Source: CAYRFQ01 sp964423615 (lineage in GTDB: Bacteria > Planctomycetota > Planctomycetia > Gemmatales > Gemmataceae). Taken from it: a DNA stretch of 64,000 nt. Position numbers and translations under genes: made by a program. The DNA lies in contig CAYRFQ010000001.1 of the NCBI GenBank assembly GCA_964423615.1, positions 248,001-312,000 of the forward strand, written 5' to 3'. A model generated the notes under the pieces. The model was not told the DNA's origin. It made no database searches and was given only the letters and a program-made list of their open reading frames with translations. How positions within the stretch are numbered: the stretch's first letter is position 1; each line of letters opens with the position of its first letter. This document shows positions 37,000 through 44,456 of the stretch, piece by piece.

Positions 37000-38643
37000 C
37001 TAGGCGGGGGTAACCGCTTCCTGGTATTCGTTTTCGAAGTATTGCAGTGTGGACAACACCGGATTGGGTGCCGTTTGGCCCAATCCGCATAACGATGCCA
37101 CCTTCATCGCTTGAGAGATCCTTCGGAGCTGTTTGATGTCTTCGTGGCTGCCCTTTCCGTCGGCTAGTTTTTCGAGCAACAGCAACATGTGCTTGCCACC
37201 GATCCGGCAAGGAGCACATTTGCCACACGATTCGTCGACACAGAAGCCGAGGTAGAATCGAGCGATGTCGACCATCGAGTCTCCGTCTTCCATGACGATC
37301 AGACCGCCTGAACCCATGATCGAGCCGAGTTCCATGAGGTGCTCAAAACTGACCGGTGTGTCGAGCAGGTTCGCCGGAATGACGCCTCCGGAGGGGCCCC
37401 CGGTTTGGACGGCCTTGACTGGTTTGCCGGAGGCCGTCCCTCCGCCGATGTCCATGACGAGTTCGCGGAGGGTTGTTCCCATGGGGATTTCGACGAGGCC
37501 GGAGTTGGCCACGGATCCTGTGATCGCGAAGACCTTGGTGCCGCGAGATTTCTCGGTCCCCATGCTGGCATACCAATCTGCCCCGTGCAACATGATGCGT
37601 GGGATGGTGGCCAGAGTCTCGACGTTGTTGATACAGGTAGGGGCATCCCAAAGTCCCTTGACGGAGGGGTACGGTGGCCTGGGTAGGGGGGTACCTCGCT
37701 TACCTTCGATGGAGGCGATAAGGGCTGTTTCTTCACCACATACAAAGGCCCCTGCTCCCAGTCGAACCTCGACACTGAAATTGAACCCACTGCCGAAGAT
37801 GTCCTTGCCGAGTAGCTTGGCCTTGCGGGCCTGTCGGATGGCCTGTTCGACTCGCTCGACTGCGAGTTGGTACTCAGCTCGGATGTAGAAGTACCCTTGG
37901 TTGGCGCCCATGGCATAGCCACCAATGATCATCCCCTCGATGATCGAGTGTGGATCGCCTTCGAGGACCGAGCGGTCCATGTAGGCACCAGGGTCGCCCT
38001 CGTCGCCATTGCAGATGATGAACTTTTCCTCTCCTTGGGCGGCTCGAGTGAATTTCCATTTGAGGCCTGTTGGGAAGCCAGCTCCTCCCCGACCTCGGAG
38101 ACCACTTTGGATGATTTCCTCGATGACCTCTTCAGGAGTTTTTTCCAATAGCACCTGGGCGGCAGCCTTGTAGCCATCGGCGGCCAGGTATTCATCGACA
38201 CTGATTGGGTCGATCAGCCCTGCGTTTCGAAGAACAACTCGCTTTTGTCGGCTGAAGAAGGGACTCTCGAGGGGAAGGAGGTGGTCTGGTAGCACACTCT
38301 TGGGGTCGGGTGAGGTCGGATTTTCCAGCGCTGGAGCGAGGTACTTGTCGACAAGCGGTTCGGCGGTCTCTTTGCTGATCTCGCTGAACAGGACTTCGGG
38401 TCGGTCGGGCTGGGCGACCCGGACGAGAGGACCCTCGCTGCACAAGCCCATGCAACCAGTACCGATGATCTGAACTTTTTCTTCTATGTTCCGAGTTGCA
38501 AGGGCTTCCTTCAGTCCTTCCTGTGTCCCTTTGCCTCCGTTGGACAGGCAGCCGGTGCCCGCACAACAAAGGACTCGGCAGCCGATCTGCTTTTGTTTGT
38601 CTCGTTCTTTTTGGGCTCTTTCGGCCAGTTCTACCTGGTTCAT
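37000..38643 (-). CDS. hydB: NAD(H)-linked [FeFe]-hydrogenase subunit HydB (NuoF-like)
   Basis: FMN- and NADH-binding subunit that links HydA to the NAD pool. The 547-residue product has an N-terminal thioredoxin-like [2Fe-2S] domain (CCAGTGC...GCMGLC), the NADH loop GRGGAGFPTGLKW, the FMN segment CNGDEGDPGAYMDRS, and the C-terminal [4Fe-4S] site ESCGKCAPCRIGG. It ends about 65 residues later, at EYQEAVTPA: the C-terminal bacterial-ferredoxin extension found in the electron-bifurcating HydB of Thermotoga-type enzymes is absent. Its start overlaps the hydC stop (ATGA). Confidence 0.95.
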   Translation of the reverse strand: MNQVELAERAQKERDKQKQIGCRVLCCAGTGCLSNGGKGTQEGLKEALATRNIEEKVQIIGTGCMGLCSEGPLVRVAQPDRPEVLFSEISKETAEPLVDKYLAPALENPTSPDPKSVLPDHLLPLESPFFSRQKRVVLRNAGLIDPISVDEYLAADGYKAAAQVLLEKTPEEVIEEIIQSGLRGRGGAGFPTGLKWKFTRAAQGEEKFIICNGDEGDPGAYMDRSVLEGDPHSIIEGMIIGGYAMGANQGYFYIRAEYQLAVERVEQAIRQARKAKLLGKDIFGSGFNFSVEVRLGAGAFVCGEETALIASIEGKRGTPLPRPPYPSVKGLWDAPTCINNVETLATIPRIMLHGADWYASMGTEKSRGTKVFAITGSVANSGLVEIPMGTTLRELVMDIGGGTASGKPVKAVQTGGPSGGVIPANLLDTPVSFEHLMELGSIMGSGGLIVMEDGDSMVDIARFYLGFCVDESCGKCAPCRIGGKHMLLLLEKLADGKGSHEDIKQLRRISQAMKVASLCGLGQTAPNPVLSTLQYFENEYQEAVTPA

Positions 38644-39128
38644 GATGTGACCTCCTCACTACTTTCCCGTGTTTTGTCGACGATGTCTTTGGCATTCCCG
38701 AGTTTCAGCTTGCCATAAACTCCCTCATTGACAGTGACGACCGGCGCCAGCCCGCAGCAACCAAGGCATCGGACCGACTGGAGGTGCATTTCTCCATCGG
38801 GGGTCGTCTCGCCTTCTTCGATTCCCAGATGATCGCGGAGTTCATCGACAATCTTAGAGGCACCCTTGAGGTGGCAGGCTGTCCCTGTACAAACGGAAAC
38901 GACATATTTTCCAGGTGACTGGAGCTTGAAGTAGTTGTAAAAGGTCAAGACTTCGTAGATGCGGGCCAGCGGTATGCCCAGTTCCTTGCCGACTTCCTGG
39001 GCAAGGTTGCGAGGCACAAAGCCGTGCTGGTTTTGCAACTCGTGCAGGATCATGATCAGATTCCCACGTAGCTTTTTCCACTTTTTGAGTGTGATAGCGA
39101 GGGGAGATCGGGCTGCATCATTACTCAC
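38640..39128 (-). CDS. hydC: NAD(H)-linked [FeFe]-hydrogenase subunit HydC (NuoE-like)
   Basis: The 162-residue product is a complete NuoE-family protein: helical N-terminus (LIMILHELQNQHGFVPRNLAQEVGKELGIPLARIYEVLTFY) and thioredoxin-fold [2Fe-2S] domain with CTGTAC and CLGCC ligand pairs. It relays electrons within the HydABC complex. It is the first hydrogenase gene after rex, from which it is separated by 108 bp, and it overlaps hydB by ATGA. Confidence 0.95.
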   Translation of the reverse strand: MSNDAARSPLAITLKKWKKLRGNLIMILHELQNQHGFVPRNLAQEVGKELGIPLARIYEVLTFYNYFKLQSPGKYVVSVCTGTACHLKGASKIVDELRDHLGIEEGETTPDGEMHLQSVRCLGCCGLAPVVTVNEGVYGKLKLGNAKDIVDKTRESSEEVTS

Positions 39129-39207
39129 CGGATATCTCCTTCCAGAGGGTCTGTGGTGGCGGCCTGACGGCCGGAAATGAAATCGTTAACTCTCGGCATA
39201 GGACCCT

Positions 39208-39221
39208 GGCGCCCGGGCGCC
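39208..39221. repeat. GC-rich palindrome between rex and hydC
   Basis: GGCGCCCGGGCGCC is a perfect 14-bp palindrome in the 108-bp rex-hydC gap. It could slow transcription or separate expression of rex from the structural genes. No role is proven. Confidence 0.5.
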
Positions 39222-39236
39222 CGTAAGGACGCTGGT

Positions 39237-39896
39237 CTACCTCGGGTCGTCTTTATTTTCCTGGGATTGGCGGGCCATGAAGGCCACCCTTTCCATGGCT
39301 ACTGACAGATCGACATTTTCGACATACACCTCGTTGGAGAGTGTGATAGGAATCGGAGCAAAGTTTAGCACTCCACGAACTCCGGCCTCGGCCATCAGAG
39401 AGCCCACTTCCTGGGCGTGCTCGGCTGGCACTGCGACAATGCCCACGTTGGCTTTTTCTTGCTGCACGACCTGGACTAATTCCTCCAAGGCACGACAGCG
39501 ATGGCCATGAATTGTGCGACCGATCTTGTGCAAGTCGGTGTCGAAAATCCCGACGAGCCTGACTTCGAAACGCTGGTCACCAAAGTAGCTGACGAGGGCT
39601 TGCCCCAGGTTGCCTACCCCGGCCAGGACGGCCCGGTCTGTACTGTGGGCATCGGCACCAAGAAATTCGGCTAGGCATTGCATCAATTGGGGAATGTCGT
39701 AGCCCCGAGCGGGGCTACCCAAATACCCCAGCGTCATGACGTCACGGCGAACTTGAGCAGCGGTCATGCCCGCTCGCTCTGCCAGTTCGTGAGAGAAGAC
39801 GTGGGTCCGTTTCTGGTCCTTCATTTGTTTGAGGAGCCGACGGTACAGAGCCAGTCGTCCGATGATGCGAGCCGACAGTTTTCCCTGAGGAGGCAT
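39237..39896 (-). CDS. rex: Redox-sensing transcriptional repressor Rex (first copy)
   Basis: Rex binds DNA when NADH is low and leaves it when NADH rises, opening fermentative genes. The 219-residue product has the winged helix (AERAGMTAAQVRRDVMTLGYLG, about residues 40-62), the Rossmann motif GVGNLGQAL (about 93-101) and a C-terminal domain-swap helix (VDLSVAMERVAFMARQ). The ATG at 39896 begins MPPQGKLSARIIGRLALYRRLL, matching the family; open frame upstream covers the promoter. It heads the hydrogenase operon, and a near-perfect Rex operator lies 84 bp upstream, pointing to autoregulation and control of hyd. Confidence 0.94.
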   Translation of the reverse strand: MPPQGKLSARIIGRLALYRRLLKQMKDQKRTHVFSHELAERAGMTAAQVRRDVMTLGYLGSPARGYDIPQLMQCLAEFLGADAHSTDRAVLAGVGNLGQALVSYFGDQRFEVRLVGIFDTDLHKIGRTIHGHRCRALEELVQVVQQEKANVGIVAVPAEHAQEVGSLMAEAGVRGVLNFAPIPITLSNEVYVENVDLSVAMERVAFMARQSQENKDDPR

Positions 39897-39955
39897 CTGT
39901 GTTCCCCAAATCGTGAGCGGGCGAAAGACTGTGAAAACGATCACACTGTAACATC

Positions 39956-39987
39956 TGTAACGTTGTGAATTTTGTAACGTTGTGAAT
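39956..39987. repeat. 15-bp direct repeat at the hydrogenase promoter
   Basis: TGTAACGTTGTGAAT occurs at 39956-39970 and 39973-39987, a 17-bp period. Each copy contains a Rex half-site TTGTGAA, the second being the left half of the full operator. Confidence 0.8.
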
Positions 39988-39997
39988 ACATTCACAG
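39980..39997. promoter_or_regulatory. Predicted Rex operator of the rex-hyd operon
   Basis: TTGTGAATACATTCACAG matches the known Rex site TTGTGAA-N4-TTCACAA with one mismatch at the last base. It lies 84-101 bp upstream of the rex start codon, where it could block the operon promoter. A further half-site lies 17 bp away. Confidence 0.8.
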
Positions 39998-40342
39998 CAT
40001 AACGTTTCTCGTCCAGCTGTCCAGGGAAAAATAAGAAAAATTTGCATGAAATGGTTTCGTGTGGATTTTGCGTGGGTTTGAGCCGCTTGTTAGTACCTTG
40101 ATTCTCCAGGTTGAAGGGAGTGGGTGTCTTTCCGAACGGCGACTTTCGGTACTTGCTGCGGGTTTCCATCTGTGGTCGGTCGCAGCATGGGAGGTTGGCA
40201 GTCCCGGCTCTTGTGGGCGACGTCCTTGTGAGCGACGCCATTTTTGTGATGGTGAGAACTTGAGAGGATGTGACAGGCCACTTCGGATTGGAATTTCGAA
40301 TTCGGAAGAGAATACTTCTGAGTTCGACTTGACACCTGCGAT

Positions 40343-40362
40343 ATCGATATTAAAATATCGAT
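40343..40362. promoter_or_regulatory. Perfect palindrome upstream of the second rex
   Basis: ATCGATATTAAAATATCGAT is a perfect 20-bp palindrome. Its core TATCGAT recurs closer to the gene (40446-40490), so it is probably an operator for the second Rex or another regulator. Confidence 0.65.
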
Positions 40363-40445
40363 AAATGATGAACGAAAGATAAAATTGTCTTGGACCTTTG
40401 GCAAGAAAAGTTGACGAAAAAATTCAGGCCTGGACTTCGTTGGTC

Positions 40446-40490
40446 CGATATCGATAATGAAAGATCGATAAACAAATATCGATAACCATC
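40446..40490. promoter_or_regulatory. Cluster of (T)ATCGATAA boxes just upstream of the second rex
   Basis: Three boxes, TATCGATAA, GATCGATAA and TATCGATAA, occur within 45 bp, ending about 20-25 bp before the start codon. The same box in both orientations forms the palindrome at 40343-40362. The sequence differs from the TTGTGAA-type Rex site found at the other end of the spacer. Confidence 0.65.
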
Positions 40491-40509
40491 CAATCAAGGG
40501 ACGATCATC

Positions 40510-41187
40510 GTGAAGACAGCTCCGCTACCTACTGTTCGTCGGCTGCCGATCTACCTCACTTTGTTGCGTCGGTTTCAAGGTGAGGGGCACGTGGTTATCT
40601 CGGGAACTCGCATTGCCGAGGAGCTGGGACTTGAGTCTATTCAGGTTCGCAAGGACCTGGCTTACACAGGTATTGTCGGCAAGCCGAGGGTGGGTTTTGA
40701 TCTTTCCGATTCGATTCATCTGATAGAAAGCTATCTGGGGTGGGATCAAGCCACGCGTGCGGTGCTGGTTGGTGCCGGCTCCCTCGGCACAGCTTTGCTT
40801 GGATATCGCGATTTCACTCGGCACGGTTTGGAGATCATTGCGGTTTGCGACAGCGATATGAAGAAGGTAGGGAAGACCATCCACGGTCAAAAACTCTACC
40901 CCATGGACCGGCTCGGAACGATTGTTCGCCAGAAGGACATCACCCTGGGAATCCTCACGGTTCCCGCAGCGGTGGCACAACGTGTAGCAGATCAACTAGT
41001 CGAAGCTGGGATCGTGGCGATCTGGAACTTTGCTCCGATCGCTTTGAAAGTGCCCGAAAATGTACTCTTGCAAAATACTGAGTTGTCGGTAGATTTAGCC
41101 GTTCTCTCGGTGATGCTCAAGCAAAACGACGCGACGGCGACCACTGAGGAAATTCGCAACGGACCTCCATCCAAGGCAGCTAGTTAG
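40510..41187 (+). CDS. rex: Redox-sensing transcriptional repressor Rex (second copy)
   Basis: The 225-residue product has the Rex winged helix (AEELGLESIQVRKDLAYTGIVGKPRVGF) and NAD-binding loop GAGSLGTALLGY, and aligns along its whole length with the first Rex (KVGKTIHGQ versus KIGRTIHGH). The recognition helix differs (ESIQVRKDLAYTG versus TAAQVRRDVMTLG), which fits the different operator-like boxes upstream. It precedes adhE by 156 bp in the same direction and probably controls it. Start at ATG 40510. Confidence 0.93.
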   Translation: MKTAPLPTVRRLPIYLTLLRRFQGEGHVVISGTRIAEELGLESIQVRKDLAYTGIVGKPRVGFDLSDSIHLIESYLGWDQATRAVLVGAGSLGTALLGYRDFTRHGLEIIAVCDSDMKKVGKTIHGQKLYPMDRLGTIVRQKDITLGILTVPAAVAQRVADQLVEAGIVAIWNFAPIALKVPENVLLQNTELSVDLAVLSVMLKQNDATATTEEIRNGPPSKAAS

Positions 41188-41295
41188 TTCGTACTAATCA
41201 CTACCTCTCCTTACTTCTTGAATTCTCGAAAACACTGTGGGCCGAAACGCCCAACCGCTCGCCGTCCGCGCTGAGTGATGTGTCCACAATCACAC

Positions 41296-41315
41296 TGACT
41301 CAACGAATTGAGTCA
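41296..41315. promoter_or_regulatory. Perfect inverted repeat upstream of adhE
   Basis: TGACTCAACGAATTGAGTCA has 8-bp arms around CGAA, ending 28 bp before the adhE start codon. The arm-spacer-arm geometry is like a Rex operator (7-4-7), though the bases differ. It may be an operator or an RNA hairpin in the leader. Confidence 0.6.
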
Positions 41316-41343
41316 ACAACGCCCAACGAAAAGGAGACTTGCC

Positions 41344-44010
41344 ATGACGACTCTCATCAACACACAACAGCTCAACGATCGAGACAAGCCCACAGCGGCA
41401 GTCGCAGAGTCTGTGGAGCAGACGGGTCGGGTAAGTACCATTGAAGAACTCGACGGTTTGATTGCTCGGGTTCGTCAAGCTCAACTGATCATGGCCAGTT
41501 TCGACCAAGAAAAAGTGGATGCTATTTTCAAGGCCGCGGCTTTGGCCGCGAACTCAGCTCGCATCCGCCTGGCTCGGGAAGCGGTGGAAGAAACGGGAAT
41601 GGGTGTTCTGGAAGATAAGGTCATCAAGAACCACTTCGCTGCCGAGTACGTGTACAACAAATTCAAGGATACTCCCACTTGCGGGATCATCGAAACCGAC
41701 GAGATGTACGGCATCCACAAGATTGCCGAACCGGTTGGACTGATCGCGGGAGTTGTGCCGACGACGAATCCGACATCCACGGCGATCTTTAAAGCGCTGC
41801 TGGCATTGAAGACGCGCAATGGAATCATCTTCTCCCCACACCCTCGGGCCAAGAAGAGCACTTGTGCCGCGGCGAAGTTGGTTCTCGAAGCGGCTGTGAA
41901 AGCAGGGGCTCCGGAAGACATCGTTGGTTGGATCGATGAACCGTCCGTCGAATTGAGCAAATATCTGATGGATCATCACGAGATCGACCTGGTGCTTGCC
42001 ACAGGTGGGCCGGGAATGGTTAAGGCGGCGTATTCGTCTGGCAAACCGGCCATCGGTGTGGGTGCTGGGAACACACCAGCGGTGATCGACGAAACGGCCA
42101 ATATAGCGATGGCTGTGAACTCGATCTTGCTCAGCAAGACGTTCGATAACGGTATGATCTGTGCTTCGGAGCAGTCGATTGTTGTTGTGGATGATGTTTA
42201 CGAGGACGTCCGTCAGGAATTGACCAAGCGTGGGGCGGTATTGCTCAACGACGAGCAACGGCAGCTGTTGGTCGAAGTGCTTCAAGTCAACGGCAAGCTC
42301 AATGCCAAGATCGTTGGTCAACCTGCCGCCGAGATCGCGCGGATGGCTGGTTTCGAAGTCCCTCCCGAGACCAAAGTTTTGGTCGCCGAGGCCGAGCGGG
42401 TGGGTCTCGATGAGCCATTGAGTATCGAGAAGTTGAGCCCGGTTTTGGCCATCTACCGGGTGCCCGACTTCGAAGAGGCCGTGCAGAAGGCGGAAGCCCT
42501 GGTGCAGTTCGGTGGTCGCGGACACACGGCCGTGCTCTACACCAATCCGAATAACAAGCGACGCATTGAGGTCTATGGTCTGCGCTTGCAAGCTGGACGT
42601 ATTTTGGTCAACCAACCCGCCAGCCACGGTGCCATAGGTGATCTGTACAATTTCCGTTTGGAACCGTCGCTCACTCTGGGTTGCGGGAGCTACGGTGGTA
42701 ACTCGGTCAGCGAAAATGTCGGTGTTCGCCAACTGCTGAACTTCAAGAATGTCACCGAACGTCGGGAGAACATGTTGTGGTTCCGCCTGCCACCGAAGGT
42801 CTACTTCAAGCCTGGATGCCTACCAGTAGCTCTGGCCGAACTGAAGGACCGCAAACGTGCGTTTGTGGTGACCGACGAACCCTTGTTCAATCTGGGCTAT
42901 GCCGAGAAAGTCACTTCGGTTCTGGAAGAGATGGGGCTGGAAACGGAAGTGTTCTTTGACGTCAAACCGGACCCGGACCTGGCGACTGTCGAGAAGGGCG
43001 TCGCGCGTTTGCAGGCCTTCAAGCCCGATGTCATCGTGGCGATCGGAGGTGGTAGTCCGATGGATGCCGCCAAGGTCATGTGGTTGCTTTATGAGTATCC
43101 CGAGGTCAAGTTCGAGAACCTGGCCATGCGGTTTATGGACATCCGCAAGCGTGTTTTCACGTTCCCCGAACTCGGAAAGAAAGCACTCATGGTCGCTGTC
43201 CCGACGACGTCGGGGACGGGGAGCGAAGTGACGCCTTTTGCCGTGGTCACCGACGAACACAACCACATCAAGTACCCGATTGCTGATTACGAACTGACGC
43301 CCGACATGGCGATTGTCGATTCGCAGTTGGTCCTCAACATGCCCAAAAGTTTGACGGCCTTTGGTGGGTTGGACGCGTTGACCCACGCGATCGAATGTAT
43401 GGTGTCGGTGGTCGCCACGGACTACACCAACGGACCGGCGTTGGAAGCGATTCGGCTGCTGTTCGCAAACTTGCCAGCGGCTTACAGGGAAGGAGCCAAG
43501 GATCCCATCGCTCGGGAAAAAGTTCACAACGCTGCGACGCTGGCCGGAATGGCCTTCGCCAACGGGTTCCTGGGGATTTGTCACTCTTTGGCCCACAAGC
43601 TAGGTTCGGCCTTTGAGTTGCCGCACGGTCTCGCCAACGCGATATTGTTGCCGCACGTCATTCGGTACAACGCTACGGATGCTCCGCCCAAGCAAGCGGC
43701 CTTTCCGCAGTACGAGTATCCGTCCGCCAAACAGCGTTACGCTCGCATCGCCGATTATGTTGGTCTCGGTGGGAACACTGAAGACGAGAAGATCGAGAAC
43801 TTGATTGGTGCCATCGAGAAGCTAAGAGATCAGCTCGAAGTTCCGCCGAGCATTGGAGAAGCAGGTGTCGACCGGGCGACGTTTATGGCCAAACTGGATG
43901 ACATTGCCGAGCAGGCGTTTGACGATCAATGCACGGTCGCCAACCCACGGTATCCGCTCATCGTGGACTTGCGAGAGTTGTACCTGAAGGCGTACGACAA
44001 CGTTCGGTAG
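41344..44010 (+). CDS. adhE: Bifunctional acetaldehyde-CoA/alcohol dehydrogenase AdhE
   Basis: Reduces acetyl-CoA to acetaldehyde and then ethanol, oxidising two NADH. The 888-residue product has the normal two-domain layout: an aldehyde dehydrogenase half (about 1-440) with catalytic cysteine in GMICASEQS (about residue 272), and an iron-dependent alcohol dehydrogenase half (about 460-888) with GGGSPMDAAKVM, TSGTGSEVTPF, and metal ligands in GLDALTHAIE and HSLAHKLGSAFELPHGLAN. AAAGGAG precedes the ATG at 41344. A strong terminator follows. Position after rex indicates NADH control. Confidence 0.97.
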   Translation: MTTLINTQQLNDRDKPTAAVAESVEQTGRVSTIEELDGLIARVRQAQLIMASFDQEKVDAIFKAAALAANSARIRLAREAVEETGMGVLEDKVIKNHFAAEYVYNKFKDTPTCGIIETDEMYGIHKIAEPVGLIAGVVPTTNPTSTAIFKALLALKTRNGIIFSPHPRAKKSTCAAAKLVLEAAVKAGAPEDIVGWIDEPSVELSKYLMDHHEIDLVLATGGPGMVKAAYSSGKPAIGVGAGNTPAVIDETANIAMAVNSILLSKTFDNGMICASEQSIVVVDDVYEDVRQELTKRGAVLLNDEQRQLLVEVLQVNGKLNAKIVGQPAAEIARMAGFEVPPETKVLVAEAERVGLDEPLSIEKLSPVLAIYRVPDFEEAVQKAEALVQFGGRGHTAVLYTNPNNKRRIEVYGLRLQAGRILVNQPASHGAIGDLYNFRLEPSLTLGCGSYGGNSVSENVGVRQLLNFKNVTERRENMLWFRLPPKVYFKPGCLPVALAELKDRKRAFVVTDEPLFNLGYAEKVTSVLEEMGLETEVFFDVKPDPDLATVEKGVARLQAFKPDVIVAIGGGSPMDAAKVMWLLYEYPEVKFENLAMRFMDIRKRVFTFPELGKKALMVAVPTTSGTGSEVTPFAVVTDEHNHIKYPIADYELTPDMAIVDSQLVLNMPKSLTAFGGLDALTHAIECMVSVVATDYTNGPALEAIRLLFANLPAAYREGAKDPIAREKVHNAATLAGMAFANGFLGICHSLAHKLGSAFELPHGLANAILLPHVIRYNATDAPPKQAAFPQYEYPSAKQRYARIADYVGLGGNTEDEKIENLIGAIEKLRDQLEVPPSIGEAGVDRATFMAKLDDIAEQAFDDQCTVANPRYPLIVDLRELYLKAYDNVR

Positions 44011-44056
44011 GCGAGGAGAGGGAACCTCTCCCAGTAACGATAACGACGTTTCCAGA

Positions 44057-44089
44057 GGGGCTTCGAGGGTTCGAAGCCCTTTTGTTTTT
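44057..44089 (+). terminator. Intrinsic terminator after adhE
   Basis: GGGCTTCGA-GGG-TTCGAAGCCC followed by TTTTGTTTTT lies about 47 bp after the adhE stop codon. Stem and U-tract are both strong. Confidence 0.88.
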
Positions 44090-44456
44090 CTCCGTTTTCC
44101 ATTTCGAACAATCGGGATCGCAACTTGGAAGCAGTAATTCTCAGAATAGAGAAGATCGCTTCCGAAGGAATCAATTCTCAATCGACCCGAGTGTATCCAA
44201 TCACCTCATAGTTAAAACATACCTCTCAGAACTTCAGTTCGGAGCTGTTCTTCTGGATTCTCGATTCCACAGCTGATTGCTAAAGAGTCTGAGCCGAGAA
44301 ATGACCAAGGGCTTGTGACGCAGGACAGTCTCGGCTAACATCAAGCACCCCGGAAAAGACCCCGACGAACTTGCGGGACCATCCGTATGCAGAACGAACC
44401 CGTTCGTTCTGCAAAAACTCTTGTCCCTTCGCTACTGGCAATACTTTGGAGTTCTC
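44090..44456. other. Intergenic region upstream of the YncE/phosphoesterase gene
   Basis: A 367-bp spacer with no gene. It contains the perfect 24-bp palindrome listed separately and a loose inverted repeat AGCCGAGA...TCTCGGCT (around 44292-44337). Confidence 0.5.
44389..44412. promoter_or_regulatory. Perfect 24-bp palindrome before the YncE/phosphoesterase gene
   Basis: Arms GCAGAACGAAC and GTTCGTTCTGC (11 bp each) flank CC. It lies 45 bp before the start codon and is followed by AAAAACTC, with no long T-tract, so an operator is more likely than a terminator. Confidence 0.6.

Larger units (their letters stand above)
39897..40509. other. Divergent regulatory region between two rex genes
   Basis: A 613-bp spacer containing two clusters of operator-like sequence: the TTGTGAA-type sites near the minus-strand rex and the TATCGATA-type sites near the plus-strand rex, listed separately. 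No coding stretch. Confidence 0.7.
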
